A stretch of 64,000 bases of DNA from Caryophanales bacterium UBA5729 (lineage in GTDB: Bacteria > Bacillota_I > Bacilli_A > Izemoplasmatales > Hujiaoplasmataceae). The notes below the pieces were generated by a model. That model was not told the DNA's origin, did not search any database, and saw nothing but the letters and a program-made list of their open reading frames with translations. Both the position numbers and the translations under genes were made by a program. Shown piece after piece: positions 26,827-35,704 of the stretch. The stretch lies in assembly GCA_002419505.1 (NCBI GenBank), contig DIGF01000012.1:248001-312000 (forward strand). Reading direction: 5' to 3'. Positions within the stretch are counted from its first letter, which is position 1; each line of letters opens with the position of its first letter.

Positions 26827-27864
26827 TCAATAAATTAACATTTTGCGAATGTCTTCTTTTTTAACATCATATCTAATTCCTTCGATAATATTAAAAATAT
26901 TCTTTTGTTCAATTTCATTTAAGAAGATAAAAACTGTGTAAACAATCGCTGGAACTGTAGAAAAATACATAAATCTTTTTGAAATATTGTATTTAATTTT
27001 TTCAGCTTGATATTCAATATAAACATAATCGTCTTCATCTATATAAGAAGCATATACTGACTTTGATATGCTCAATAAAACATCATTTGGATCAGGAAGC
27101 TTAATTAATTCTTCTAAATCAGCTTTTTTCATTCTTATATTTTCCATAATTAATGCTTTTTTGATTTCTTCTTCATCTGCATCATAAAACTTTTTTAATC
27201 GATAAATTTTAATGATATTATCAATTTCAACTTTGGTTTGATAAATATCCATTAAATTTTTTCTTATTTTACCTGTAAAATAAGTGTTGATTCTTTCAAT
27301 TACGATATTGTGATAATTAACAAAAAGACTTTGTTCAATGTCAGTATAATGAATGTCAATAGGATCACTGGCATAAAAGGGTCTAATGATGTCGTAATAT
27401 CTAGTTTTTCTTAATGCAAAAAGTAAATCACGAAAATTCAGAGATTTTGTGACCTCTTCAATATCAAAGCTAGCATGCTTTCTAAAGAATAATGGCAAAT
27501 CTCTAATTGATGATTCTATATTCCCTGAAATAACCGATCTCAAACTAGATAAAACTATTTCTATTTCTCTTTTTATCATGTCAAGTTCGTAAAATTTGCG
27601 ATCTTTTGTGCTGACGAAACTAACTAATTTAGTGACGTTATTAAAGTAGCTCTTTTTGATTAAATCCTCTAACTGACCCCGATGCATAGAATAATCCATT
27701 ACTTTATCTAGTGTGTTAGAGTACTTGTCAGCTTTTTTCAAATATGCAACTATTTCAGGAATACTATTAAATTTCAATAATTCTTCATAATCATTAGGCA
27801 TAAGTCGTTTGCTAAACATTGACTTAGCTTTTGAAATTATGGCATTCCCTGAGAAATCTGGCAT
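26827..27864 (-). CDS. ntpC: V-type ATPase subunit C (AC39/d family)
   Basis: Socket linking the rotor ring K to the central stalk D/F. 345 residues, mostly helical with no membrane segment, as in the V-ATPase C/d family. NAIISKAKSMFSKRLMPNDYEELL near the start matches the N-terminal repeat of the family, in which short Y..AR.RA...L-type segments recur. Position between the stalk gene and ntpI agrees with other operons. Sequence identity is low, so context carries much of the call. Confidence 0.9.
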   Translation of the reverse strand: MPDFSGNAIISKAKSMFSKRLMPNDYEELLKFNSIPEIVAYLKKADKYSNTLDKVMDYSMHRGQLEDLIKKSYFNNVTKLVSFVSTKDRKFYELDMIKREIEIVLSSLRSVISGNIESSIRDLPLFFRKHASFDIEEVTKSLNFRDLLFALRKTRYYDIIRPFYASDPIDIHYTDIEQSLFVNYHNIVIERINTYFTGKIRKNLMDIYQTKVEIDNIIKIYRLKKFYDADEEEIKKALIMENIRMKKADLEELIKLPDPNDVLLSISKSVYASYIDEDDYVYIEYQAEKIKYNISKRFMYFSTVPAIVYTVFIFLNEIEQKNIFNIIEGIRYDVKKEDIRKMLIY

Positions 27865-27872
27865 AATAACTC

Positions 27873-28190
27873 CTAATTTTCAATACTTATACAGTATTGA
27901 TACAAAGATTCTACCCAATCTTTCTTTTGCTCGTTATATGTATCTATTAATTCTTTGAGTTTAGCTTCGTAATCTTTTTTTGCATTTATTTTAGCTTTAG
28001 ATATAATATCATCTATTTCTTTTTTTCTTAACTCAAGAGTTTTATTAGCTTCCGTTTGATATTTTGTCTGTAATCTCGTTCGTTCCTCGCGAAAAAAAGA
28101 GTTTAATTTGGCTTTTTCTTCTTCTAGCCTTTTTAAATCTACTCTTTTACTTTTATCAAGTTCGACGACTTGTTTTATCAAATTGTCCAA
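27873..28190 (-). CDS. V-type ATPase stalk subunit G/H (coiled coil)
   Basis: About 105 residues, nearly all charged coiled coil (Lys/Glu/Arg-rich, no Pro or Gly in the core). This is the form of the peripheral-stalk G/H subunit (NtpF in Enterococcus, AtpH/AhaH in archaea) that pairs with subunit E. First gene of the V-ATPase operon. I choose TTG 28190, with AGAAGGTG six bases upstream. A GTG at 28199 lies inside that ribosome site and would add three residues. The promoter is about 25 bases upstream. Confidence 0.82.
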   Translation of the reverse strand: MDNLIKQVVELDKSKRVDLKRLEEEKAKLNSFFREERTRLQTKYQTEANKTLELRKKEIDDIISKAKINAKKDYEAKLKELIDTYNEQKKDWVESLYQYCISIEN

Positions 28191-28224
28191 AGAATACACC
28201 TTCTTATCAATATAATCTTTATAT

Positions 28225-28252
28225 ATTATAACACTTATATTTTTTATTCCAA
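28225..28252 (-). promoter_or_regulatory. Promoter of the V-type ATPase operon
   Basis: TTGGAA (28252-28247), 16-base spacer, extended -10 TGTTATAAT ending at 28225. The only evident promoter for the nine genes. Confidence 0.7.
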
Positions 28253-28274
28253 TAGTTATTTGTGGTTGTAAATG

Positions 28275-28298
28275 AAAAAAGCTCCAAAGAGCTTTTTA
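28275..28298 (-). terminator. Terminator of the HMA protein gene
   Basis: Hairpin AAAAAGCTC-TTTG-GAGCTTTTTT on the minus strand, overlapping the stop codon of the gene. Confidence 0.85.
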
Positions 28299-28502
28299 TT
28301 CAGAAACAATTTTTTCTACTTTATATTCTGTTCCTTCTAAAGCTTGAAGTATTACCTTTTCCGATATATAACCATCATAAGTTACTGCGCAGTCTTCTGT
28401 AGAGACTTTTACGTTAGAGATTCCATATATATTTTCGAAAATACCTTCAAGCTCTTTAGCACAACCTTTACAGCAAATACCTTTAATATACACAGTTTTC
28501 AT
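28296..28502 (-). CDS. Heavy-metal-associated (HMA) domain protein, CopZ-like
   Basis: 68 residues, a single HMA fold of the kind found in copper chaperones. The metal motif reads GICCKGCAKEL (CxGC, with an extra Cys), where most copper chaperones have MxCxxC. That makes the metal uncertain. The start is the second in-frame ATG (28502), which has AGGAG nine bases upstream; the first ATG (28511) abuts the ribosome site. Own consensus promoter and a terminator; no copper ATPase or CsoR gene is near. Confidence 0.82.
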   Translation of the reverse strand: MKTVYIKGICCKGCAKELEGIFENIYGISNVKVSTEDCAVTYDGYISEKVILQALEGTEYKVEKIVSE

Positions 28503-28529
28503 ACTAAACATCTCCTATCTTCAACTTTT

Positions 28530-28558
28530 ATTATATTACTTATATATTTATATGTCAA
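28530..28558 (-). promoter_or_regulatory. Consensus promoter of the HMA protein gene
   Basis: TTGACA (28558-28553), 17-base spacer, TATAAT (28535-28530): perfect sigma-70/A consensus in both hexamers. Confidence 0.85.
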
Positions 28559-28574
28559 TTATTATAGGGTCTAA

Positions 28575-28602
28575 AAAAAGAAAAAATCAGCTTAGCTGAT
28601 TA
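28575..28602 (-). terminator. Terminator of tRNA-Tyr
   Basis: Stem AATCAG/CTGATT with five-base loop and a long T-rich tail, directly after tRNA-Tyr on the minus strand. Confidence 0.8.
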
Positions 28603-28606
28603 AGAA

Positions 28607-28691
28607 TGGTGGAGGGGGACGGTTTCGAACCGCCGAACCCGATGGGAGCAGATTTACAGTCTGCCGCGTTTAGCCTCTTCGCTACCCCTCC
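28607..28691 (-). tRNA. tRNA-Tyr (anticodon GUA)
   Basis: 85 bases with a long variable arm, acceptor GGAGGGG/CCCCTCC, anticodon loop CTGTAAA in stem GCAGA/TCTGC, encoded CCA. Confidence 0.96.
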
Positions 28692-28709
28692 GTATATTTT
28701 CGCTATTAC

Positions 28710-28738
28710 ATTATAACAAATGAATATTTAAAAAGCAA
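28710..28738 (-). promoter_or_regulatory. Promoter of tRNA-Tyr
   Basis: TTGCTT (28738-28733), 17-base spacer, TATAAT (28715-28710), with TG extension. Confidence 0.75.
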
Positions 28739-28838
28739 GAATATTTTTTCGTTAAATGTAATTGAGATTTTGTTTATTTGATTATATATTTCAATTCCAT
28801 ATTTTTTTAAAAACTAAATCACAAATACTATTCTTGCA

Positions 28839-28847
28839 TGTTATAAT
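28839..28847 (+). promoter_or_regulatory. Extended -10 promoter of mgsA
   Basis: TGTTATAAT on the plus strand, 32 bases before the ATG; no clear -35. Confidence 0.6.
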
Positions 28848-28879
28848 GTTTGTGATTGAGATAGAGGGGAGCGCCGCTT

Positions 28880-29242
28880 ATGAAAATAGCTTTAATTGCA
28901 CATGACAAAATGAAAGCTGAAATGATTGGATTCGCACAAAAATACGAAAAAGTACTATCTAGTCATACTTTAGTAGCAACAGGTACGACTGGCAAAAGAA
29001 TTATGGAGTCTACCGGATTAGAAATCAAAAGATTTCGATCAGGACCTCTAGGAGGAGACCAAGAGATTGGTGCGGCTGTGGCGAACGGTCAAATTGATTT
29101 AATTTTTTTCTTTAGAGATCCTTTAACCGCTCAACCTCATGAGCCTGATGTTACTGCCTTGCTTAGATTATCAGACGTATATAAAATACCTTTAGCAACA
29201 AACATTTCCACTGCTGAACTAATTATTCATGCACTAGAATAA
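28880..29242 (+). CDS. mgsA: Methylglyoxal synthase
   Basis: Converts dihydroxyacetone phosphate to methylglyoxal and phosphate, a bypass used when sugar phosphates build up. 120 residues. His8-Asp9, the TGTTGKR phosphate loop at 34-40, SGPLGGD with the catalytic Asp60, and His87 and Asp90 in HEPDV match the active site of the E. coli enzyme. Start ATG 28880 is preceded by GAGGGGAG, with a long G/C-rich spacer. Stands alone, convergent with the phosphatase-like gene. Confidence 0.97.
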   Translation: MKIALIAHDKMKAEMIGFAQKYEKVLSSHTLVATGTTGKRIMESTGLEIKRFRSGPLGGDQEIGAAVANGQIDLIFFFRDPLTAQPHEPDVTALLRLSDVYKIPLATNISTAELIIHALE

Positions 29243-29276
29243 AAACTCTCAAAAATTTTTTGAGAGTTTTATTTTA
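29243..29276. terminator. Bidirectional terminator, mgsA and phosphatase-like gene
   Basis: Stem AAAACTCTCAAAAA/TTTTTGAGAGTTTT with a two-base loop, A-run and T-run on its two sides. Confidence 0.85.
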
Positions 29277-30378
29277 TTATAATTAACGGTATCATCATTT
29301 CATCCTTTAATAAGCCTGCATGCGTGGCTTTGAATACATGTGGACTATTTTGTAATCGAAAAGAAAACTTGTCAATCGCTACTGCAAAGTAGTCTCCTAA
29401 AAAACCTTTTGTTCTCGGGCTTTCTAAACCTTTTCCGAATAAACCAATTTTAATTGCTTCATCGCTTTTATATAAAACAAACTTATCACGAAATAAATTA
29501 TTAAAGGTTAATTCAAATTCATCTCTTTCATTTTCTTTAATATGAAAAGCGGTCGCTCTAGCTTCAACTGAAGGTTGATGTTTAAATTTAGATGTGAGTT
29601 CTGGGTACTCCCATAAATTAATTCCTTCAATATCAATCTGTCCATGATCAGCTGTTACAATTACTAAAGTATCATCACATAAATTATCTTTAAGATATTT
29701 GAAGCTTTCAGATATTTCTTTTAAATGATTTTTAACCTCGAAAGATCCAGTACCAAATTCATGCATTAAAGTATCAAGTTTATCCCAATATGCATAAATA
29801 AAATTGTCTTGTGATGCTTTAACTATGTTGATAACTGAATCAATTTGGGATTTTATAGTTTTATGTTCTTTGATTCTAAATTCAGGAAAGATTTCATGAG
29901 TTTTTATGTTGGGATTTTGTTTTTCGATTCTTTCATATATTGTTTCAAATTTAAAATATCTTTCAGCAACGTTGTAACCAAAAACATGATCCTCATCATA
30001 ATAATCTTGATTTAGGAAAAACACAATATTTCTATCTTCTTCTTTAACATATTGCATCCAACCAAGCCAACCAGTAGCTATGGGTGGCAGTCCAGAAACG
30101 GCTGTTGTAGTTGCGGCTACGGTTGTAGAAGGGAAAACTGTAGTTATATCCTTAATTCTATTATTTATAAAGAAACTGACCTCTTCTTTGTGTTTATTGA
30201 GGATTTCTGAACCCATTGCGTCAATCAAATAAAATACAATATTTTTATATTTTTTTTCTAGCACCAAGTCTAGAGCGGGTAATGATGGGTATTCTGTTTT
30301 TACACCATATTTCTTTAAGATTGAATTTACCACGTTTAACAGTGAATTGTGATAATCGGGGAAAACAATATTTTTCAT
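29269..30378 (-). CDS. Alkaline phosphatase superfamily protein (phosphodiesterase/pyrophosphatase-like)
   Basis: 369 residues of the type I phosphodiesterase/nucleotide pyrophosphatase group. LIDAMGSEIL supplies the first metal Asp (about residue 53). FPSTTVAATTTAVSGLPP carries the Thr nucleophile. YWDKLDTLMHEFG gives Asp and His, TADHGQ gives Asp-His, and THAGLLKDEMMIPL gives the last His. No signal peptide or membrane helix is seen, so it should be cytoplasmic. The gene abuts the MATE transporter gene with no spacer, so they share a transcript. Substrate unknown. Confidence 0.85.
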   Translation of the reverse strand: MKNIVFPDYHNSLLNVVNSILKKYGVKTEYPSLPALDLVLEKKYKNIVFYLIDAMGSEILNKHKEEVSFFINNRIKDITTVFPSTTVAATTTAVSGLPPIATGWLGWMQYVKEEDRNIVFFLNQDYYDEDHVFGYNVAERYFKFETIYERIEKQNPNIKTHEIFPEFRIKEHKTIKSQIDSVINIVKASQDNFIYAYWDKLDTLMHEFGTGSFEVKNHLKEISESFKYLKDNLCDDTLVIVTADHGQIDIEGINLWEYPELTSKFKHQPSVEARATAFHIKENERDEFELTFNNLFRDKFVLYKSDEAIKIGLFGKGLESPRTKGFLGDYFAVAIDKFSFRLQNSPHVFKATHAGLLKDEMMIPLIIIK

Positions 30379-31758
30379 TTATACCGCCTTTCTTGTTTTA
30401 GGTAGAAATTTTACTTTACTATATAAATAAGCACCTAAAACAGCCGCAAGAATATTACTAGCTAACATCGAGTACCAAATTCCTAAAGGTCCAAGATTAG
30501 TGTATTTGTTCGCTAAAAGGATTAAAGGCAGTCTAAAAACCCAAAGTCTAGCAATCGCTAAAACAAAAGACTTTCGTGTTTCGCCACTACCTTGATATGC
30601 TGATAAGTAATTTTGGAATAAAGCCATTAATGGCAAGCCGATTCCTATGTAAAAAACATAAGCTTTTGCATGGCCAATAGTTTCTGGATCACGACTAAAC
30701 AATTGAACTATCATTCCGCTAAACGGCAACAAGATAGCTATCCCTAGCGCCATTAATAAAACTGACATGATACTGCCTTCTTTAACGGTTCTTTTCGCTC
30801 TAGCGATATTACCCGCTCCAATATTTTGGGCAATATAAATCGCTACTATTGAAGCAATTGCAGATACCGGAAACATTACCAGTGAACTAATTCTATTTCC
30901 AATATAAAAAGCTGCTGAAACACTATTTCCGTAAGCATAGATTAATGCGTTTAGAATTACAAAACCAACTGCTTGAATAGATTGACCAGCAGAAGCCGGA
31001 ATGCCTATATTAAATATATCTTTTACAACTGTATTATTTAACTCTTTTATACTAAAATTGACCGATATGCTTTTTTTAGATTTCAGCAAAAAGAAAATAA
31101 CTGCTGGAGCAATAGCCAAATGAGATATTAACGTTGATAAAGCGGCCCCAACAATACCCATTTCTAAAACTAGGACTAGGATTGGCGTTAATATTATATT
31201 TATAACAATACCTACAGCGTTAATGATAACCGGTGTAACGGTATCTCCAGTTGAGCGCCTAACTGCTTCGAAAGCAAAAATCAAAAATAAGATTGGTAAT
31301 TCAAAACTTCTGATTCGCAAATATGTTATAGCAAATTCTTTATCAGTACCTTGAGCACCCATGAGCGACAAGATATACGGCGCTAGGAAATAAGCAAAAG
31401 CTGTGAAAAGAACTCCCAAAAATATTGAAATATAAACTGTATTATTAGCATACTTTTTTGCTAAAATATAATCGCCTTTACCGACATATTGGCCGATGAG
31501 CGCGTTACCAGCGATACTTAATCCCATTCCGAAAGAAATAAAAACAAAGAAAATCGGCCACGTTAAGGCAACTGCACTTTGCATAGATGTTGCTATTTCA
31601 GCGCCTTTTACTTGCCCTAAAAAGATTCCGTCCACAACATCATGTAGGGTTTTTAAAATATTCACTAAAAAAACAGGAAAACTAAGATAAAGCAGCCCTT
31701 TCCAAATTGGGTTTTTATATAAAATTAAATTTGTTTTTGAATCTACCTGTGCATTCAT
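30379..31758 (-). CDS. MATE family efflux transporter
   Basis: 459 residues and about twelve membrane helices in two similar halves. GKGDYILAKKYANNT and the corresponding GAGNIARAKRTVKEG of the second half are the typical MATE loops (G.....A....). VDGIFLGQVKGAEIAT replaces the usual D...IG..G...LAA. Likely a Na+- or H+-driven exporter of cationic compounds, by family only. The tRNA terminator lies between it and the tRNAs, and no good promoter is seen in the 70 bases upstream, apart from a weak TGCTATAAG. It may depend partly on read-through from the tRNA unit. Confidence 0.93.
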   Translation of the reverse strand: MNAQVDSKTNLILYKNPIWKGLLYLSFPVFLVNILKTLHDVVDGIFLGQVKGAEIATSMQSAVALTWPIFFVFISFGMGLSIAGNALIGQYVGKGDYILAKKYANNTVYISIFLGVLFTAFAYFLAPYILSLMGAQGTDKEFAITYLRIRSFELPILFLIFAFEAVRRSTGDTVTPVIINAVGIVINIILTPILVLVLEMGIVGAALSTLISHLAIAPAVIFFLLKSKKSISVNFSIKELNNTVVKDIFNIGIPASAGQSIQAVGFVILNALIYAYGNSVSAAFYIGNRISSLVMFPVSAIASIVAIYIAQNIGAGNIARAKRTVKEGSIMSVLLMALGIAILLPFSGMIVQLFSRDPETIGHAKAYVFYIGIGLPLMALFQNYLSAYQGSGETRKSFVLAIARLWVFRLPLILLANKYTNLGPLGIWYSMLASNILAAVLGAYLYSKVKFLPKTRKAV

Positions 31759-31769
31759 CTTTCACCTAA

Positions 31770-31809
31770 AATAAAAATGTGGCGTACTGTATAATCAGTA
31801 CGCCACATT
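31770..31809 (-). terminator. Strong terminator of the tRNA-Val-Thr unit
   Basis: Perfect 14-bp stem (arms 31776-31789 and 31796-31809, core GTGGCGTACTG) with six-base loop and T-rich tail on the minus strand. Confidence 0.9.
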
Positions 31810-31835
31810 AAATGCTTATAGCATTATGTGCAAAG

Positions 31836-31912
<77 letters not shown>

Positions 31913-31913
31913 A

Positions 31914-31989
31914 TGGTGGAGATTGACGGGCTCGAACCGCCGACCCTCTGCTTGTAAGGCAGATGCTCTCCCAGCTGAGCTAAACCTCC
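31914..31989 (-). tRNA. tRNA-Val (anticodon UAC)
   Basis: 76 bases with acceptor GGAGGTT/AATCTCC (one G-T pair), anticodon loop CTTACAA in stem TCTGC/GCAGA, encoded CCA. One base separates it from tRNA-Thr. Confidence 0.95.
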
Positions 31990-32008
31990 ATTTTTCACTC
32001 GCATAAAG

Positions 32009-32037
32009 ATTTTACTATTTATTATATTTATTGTCAA
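32009..32037 (-). promoter_or_regulatory. Promoter of tRNA-Val-Thr
   Basis: TTGACA (32037-32032), 17-base spacer, TAAAAT (32014-32009). Confidence 0.8.
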
Positions 32038-32068
32038 GAAAAAATTATTAAAATTAAATTTTTTTCCG

Positions 32069-33337
32069 CTAATATTTTTTTTCTTTTAAATCCACCAAAT
32101 AATGATTTAATTTCTTAATAAAAATGCTCAAAACCAATAAATCAGCACTACCACCAAAACTTAAATTATTATCTAGACAAAATTTATTTAATTTCTCCAA
32201 TTCGGCCTTGTTTTTAATATTTAGTTCTTTAAATTTTCGCTTAATATCTTGATACTTATTATAAGATACAGATCTTTTTAAAAAAGAAGTATCTTCAATA
32301 TTTATTATATAATAAATCAAAGTAATTAACAAATTTTCCTGAGAAAAATCTTTGAGTAAGTGAATAGCCTTTTGAACATTAACAAAACCCGAAAGCGCCT
32401 CTCCTCTGACTCCACGAATTTTATAATTTCTATACGCTTGATCTCCGTAACTATTGCTTTCATAATTATAATCACCGTGCAATCTATTTGCTATCTGTTT
32501 TGAAATTTCATATACTGACCTAACTTCATATCTTGAAATTTTATATCCATAAGCCGAAATTAATAATCCGAGATTATAAATAAGCCCTTTATAAGCGTTA
32601 ATGTCTCCAGTTACTTGAAGCATCGCTTTTTCAGCTTGAATCCCGATATCTTTAAGGTGATTAATATCTTTATCCAAATTGGTGGTAATCAAAGTTTGTC
32701 TTAAAATCTTTATATAATAAGGAATAATGGCTTCTTTCGCCTTAATCATAAGGTCATAATTCATATCTTTATGGCTACCCGAACTAAAAGGAGTTACCAA
32801 GCCGAATTTAGGATGCAAATTTAGTTCTCCCATAATGCTAAAATCAATTAATTCTTCAAATTTTTTAGAATAAAAATCAAAAACGTTCTTTTCAATATGT
32901 GAAATGAGTTCTTCTTCTTTATGCTTCTTGTTTCTCATACACCTAATCGCCAAATCATTGCAAAGCATACATTTGCGTTTGTTTTCCCTAAAATAGAGAT
33001 TATATTTATCATAAACATCTATGTCTATAAATCTGCCAAGTTCATGATTTTCTTCAATTAAAATCATTTGTTTTTTTAATTTATCTGAATTACCATTTTT
33101 TTTAAAAATTAATAAAAAAGGACCATCTTGATTAAATGAATAAAAGTAATCACTATTAGCTGTTTCATTAACTAAAAAAGAAAAAGCATTTATCAACAAA
33201 TATGAAAGATATATGTTCTTATCTCCTCCCGGCATGTTTGCTGTAATTGAGATAATGACAGAATAATCTTTCAGATAGTCATTGATTAACTTCGCTCTTT
33301 CTTCTCTACCTTTTAAAATTTCTTCTTTAAAATCCAT
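32069..33337 (-). CDS. citXG: Fused CitX-CitG protein for the lyase prosthetic group
   Basis: 422 residues joining two maturation enzymes. The N-terminal part (about 1-165) is CitX-like, which transfers the phosphoribosyl-dephospho-CoA group to the acyl carrier protein CitD. The C-terminal part (about 170-422) is CitG-like, which makes triphosphoribosyl-dephospho-CoA from ATP and dephospho-CoA; KFGLVTPFSSGSHKDMNY and GVRGEALSGF are its recognisable motifs. Fusions of this kind are known in other firmicutes. Overlaps the citF stop by 11 bases and is the last gene of the glutamate operon. No clear terminator follows. The partner ligase CitC is not in the window. Confidence 0.88.
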   Translation of the reverse strand: MDFKEEILKGREERAKLINDYLKDYSVIISITANMPGGDKNIYLSYLLINAFSFLVNETANSDYFYSFNQDGPFLLIFKKNGNSDKLKKQMILIEENHELGRFIDIDVYDKYNLYFRENKRKCMLCNDLAIRCMRNKKHKEEELISHIEKNVFDFYSKKFEELIDFSIMGELNLHPKFGLVTPFSSGSHKDMNYDLMIKAKEAIIPYYIKILRQTLITTNLDKDINHLKDIGIQAEKAMLQVTGDINAYKGLIYNLGLLISAYGYKISRYEVRSVYEISKQIANRLHGDYNYESNSYGDQAYRNYKIRGVRGEALSGFVNVQKAIHLLKDFSQENLLITLIYYIINIEDTSFLKRSVSYNKYQDIKRKFKELNIKNKAELEKLNKFCLDNNLSFGGSADLLVLSIFIKKLNHYLVDLKEKKY

Positions 33338-34847
33338 GATTAACTTTATAAATACAATCTAAGTAAGTTCCATCTCTATATTCAACAAAACCAATAATTT
33401 CTTTGTTATTGATAATCTTTTTTGGAACTCCCGTTATTTTGTGAGATAAATCAAACAGTTCTTTTATATCAAATATAGGAAAGGAACTATCCTTTAGCTT
33501 TTGGCGCAAATCTAGCCGTTTAGGATTAATGGAAATTCCTCTTTCAGTTATCAAAATGTCAACATCGCTACCCGGAGTTGTCACAGTCATAACTTCTTCT
33601 TTAATTATTGGAATTCTTGATTTAATCAACGGAGATATTATTATTGTGACATCTGCTCCATAAGCTATATCAGCATGACCGCCACTTCCACCAATCAAAT
33701 TGCCTAAAGAATCAGTAGTAACGTTAACGTTAAAATCTAAATCTATTTCAGTTGCCCCAAGTATTACAAAATCTAATTTATTACATATCGGATTATCTTC
33801 GAAAGGATTACCATACTCACTAGCTGACATAGCTAAATGATTTTTGTTTTTTTGAAAAGACTGAACTGCGTCTAGATCAAAACATTGTACGTCATATAAC
33901 TTTTTAAATAATCCTTGTTCTAGTAAATCAACATAGGCTTTTGTTATTCCACCTGATGCAAATTCACCGACTACATTATTCTTCTTCATGATTTCTTCAA
34001 CATACTTAACAACAGCTAATGAAGTTTTACCTGCTCCGGTTTGCATCGAAAATCCATTTTTAATTAATCCCAAAAAATCTAAAAGGTTCGCACAATCTTT
34101 AGCTATTTTCAAACCAATTGGATCGTTTGTTATTTGTGTAGTTCCAGATACTATTCCACTAGAATCGCCAATAGAATCTACTGTAAGAACATAATCAACA
34201 AATTGTCCGTCTAATTGATAATTATCTAGTTTATCCACAACAGTATCGGTTATTAAAACAACTTTTTTAGCATATTCTAAATCACTTATTGCGTATCCAA
34301 GCGTTCCACATGCACTTTTACCTACAGCGCCCGATCCGTTTCCATATTTATCTACAACGGGACATGCAATGAAAGCTACATCAATTCCTAAATCGCCGCT
34401 TTCAATTAACCTAGCTCTTCCGCCATGTGTATTCATTATTAATTTGCCTTTTAAATATCCTTGGCTTATTACTTTGGCAACTTCTCCATTGAGATAATTG
34501 GTATGTATATTGGTAATGTTTCCGTTCTTTATCAAATTTACTAAGTTCGTGTAACTAGGAAAAATAGAGCTCGGGGCTAAATGAAGGTTTTTTAGTTCGC
34601 GCTTTCTAATTTCTTCTGCAACTAACTGAATAACTTTATCCCCATTTCTAAGATGATGATGGAATGATAAAACCATGTTTGAATCAATATTTAAAATGTC
34701 AAAAACATCAGATAAACTGTCTAAAAAAACAGTATTTAGCTGTTTTTGTTTTCTTTCAATTAGTTTTCTTTCTTTATTTAAGTGATTTTTGCTGCTTATA
34801 AAAGCACACATGTCATCTGGGATGTATCTTTTTGCTCCATTAATCAT
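33327..34847 (-). CDS. citF: Citrate/citramalate lyase alpha subunit (CoA-transferase)
   Basis: 506 residues of the CitF family: swaps the acetyl group on the carrier protein for the incoming substrate. FHHHLRNGDKV, MNTHGGRARLIESGDLGIDVAF and GGSGGHADIAYGAD are the known CitF motifs. In this operon it follows methylaspartate mutase and ammonia-lyase, so the likely substrate is (S)-citramalate made from mesaconate, yielding acetate and pyruvate. The sequence alone does not separate citrate from citramalate lyase. Eight bases after citE. Confidence 0.92.
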   Translation of the reverse strand: MINGAKRYIPDDMCAFISSKNHLNKERKLIERKQKQLNTVFLDSLSDVFDILNIDSNMVLSFHHHLRNGDKVIQLVAEEIRKRELKNLHLAPSSIFPSYTNLVNLIKNGNITNIHTNYLNGEVAKVISQGYLKGKLIMNTHGGRARLIESGDLGIDVAFIACPVVDKYGNGSGAVGKSACGTLGYAISDLEYAKKVVLITDTVVDKLDNYQLDGQFVDYVLTVDSIGDSSGIVSGTTQITNDPIGLKIAKDCANLLDFLGLIKNGFSMQTGAGKTSLAVVKYVEEIMKKNNVVGEFASGGITKAYVDLLEQGLFKKLYDVQCFDLDAVQSFQKNKNHLAMSASEYGNPFEDNPICNKLDFVILGATEIDLDFNVNVTTDSLGNLIGGSGGHADIAYGADVTIIISPLIKSRIPIIKEEVMTVTTPGSDVDILITERGISINPKRLDLRQKLKDSSFPIFDIKELFDLSHKITGVPKKIINNKEIIGFVEYRDGTYLDCIYKVNHGF

Positions 34848-34855
34848 AAAATCAC

Positions 34856-35704
34856 CTACATTATTCCGAATTGCTTTGCTTTATTAATAATTTTCTCAGC
34901 TTTTTCAATAATCGGTTTATCTATCATTTTTCCTTTATATTGAAATACACCAATATCAGAATTTTCCTTACTCAATCTAACTATATCTCTAGCCCAATCA
35001 ATTTCATCCATGCTTGGAGAAAAAACTTCATTGATTATCTCTAGTTGATTTGGATGTATTGAGGCTTTTGCTTTCATTCCTAACTCTTTTGCTTGTTCTG
35101 AATCTTTTCTTAAACCTTCAACATTATTAATGTCTGTATATGGTGTGTCTATAGGAATAATACCATTAGCAACAGCTGAAAAAATGACTCTCGATCTCGC
35201 ATAATGAATTTCATTATTGGAATCTGTTCTTTTTATTTCTAAATCATTAGCTAAATCTTCTCCGCCAAGAAACAAAGCTGAAAGCCTTTTGTTTTCGGCA
35301 AAATAATCGATTTCATTAATGCCTTGAGCTGTCTCAATTAAAGCTATAAGCTTAATTTGTTCTAAATTATTTTTCCTTTCAAAGTCATTTAAGACTATAT
35401 CAACTTTATGCATAGTTTCCTTATTCATTTTAGGAATTAGTAAGTAGTCAATTTTTTTAGTTTTTAAAAGTTTTATGTCTTCTCCAAAGTAAATGCTATC
35501 TACTGAGTTTACTCTCAGAACAACTTGTTTAGGCAATACTGTCGAAGTTTGTAAATAATTTTTTACAAGATTTCTCGCATTATGCTTTTCTTTTATACTT
35601 ACTGCATCTTCTAAATCAAATATAACAGCGTCTGTTAAAAAGACATCAGCATTTTGCAACATTGACGGGTTATTCCCTGGGATAAATAATAAAGATCTAA
35701 ACAT
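34856..35704 (-). CDS. citE: Citrate/citramalate lyase beta subunit
   Basis: 282 residues, HpcH/HpaI aldolase-like fold. Cleaves the thioester-bound acid. SLLFIPGNNPSML and AVIFDLEDAVSIKEK (metal ligand Asp/Glu) are the family start; LIALIETAQGINE carries the second acidic ligand. MKAKASIHPNQLEIINEVFSPS is the conserved C-terminal loop. Overlaps citD by eight bases. Context suggests citramalyl rather than citryl substrate. Confidence 0.94.
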   Translation of the reverse strand: MFRSLLFIPGNNPSMLQNADVFLTDAVIFDLEDAVSIKEKHNARNLVKNYLQTSTVLPKQVVLRVNSVDSIYFGEDIKLLKTKKIDYLLIPKMNKETMHKVDIVLNDFERKNNLEQIKLIALIETAQGINEIDYFAENKRLSALFLGGEDLANDLEIKRTDSNNEIHYARSRVIFSAVANGIIPIDTPYTDINNVEGLRKDSEQAKELGMKAKASIHPNQLEIINEVFSPSMDEIDWARDIVRLSKENSDIGVFQYKGKMIDKPIIEKAEKIINKAKQFGIM

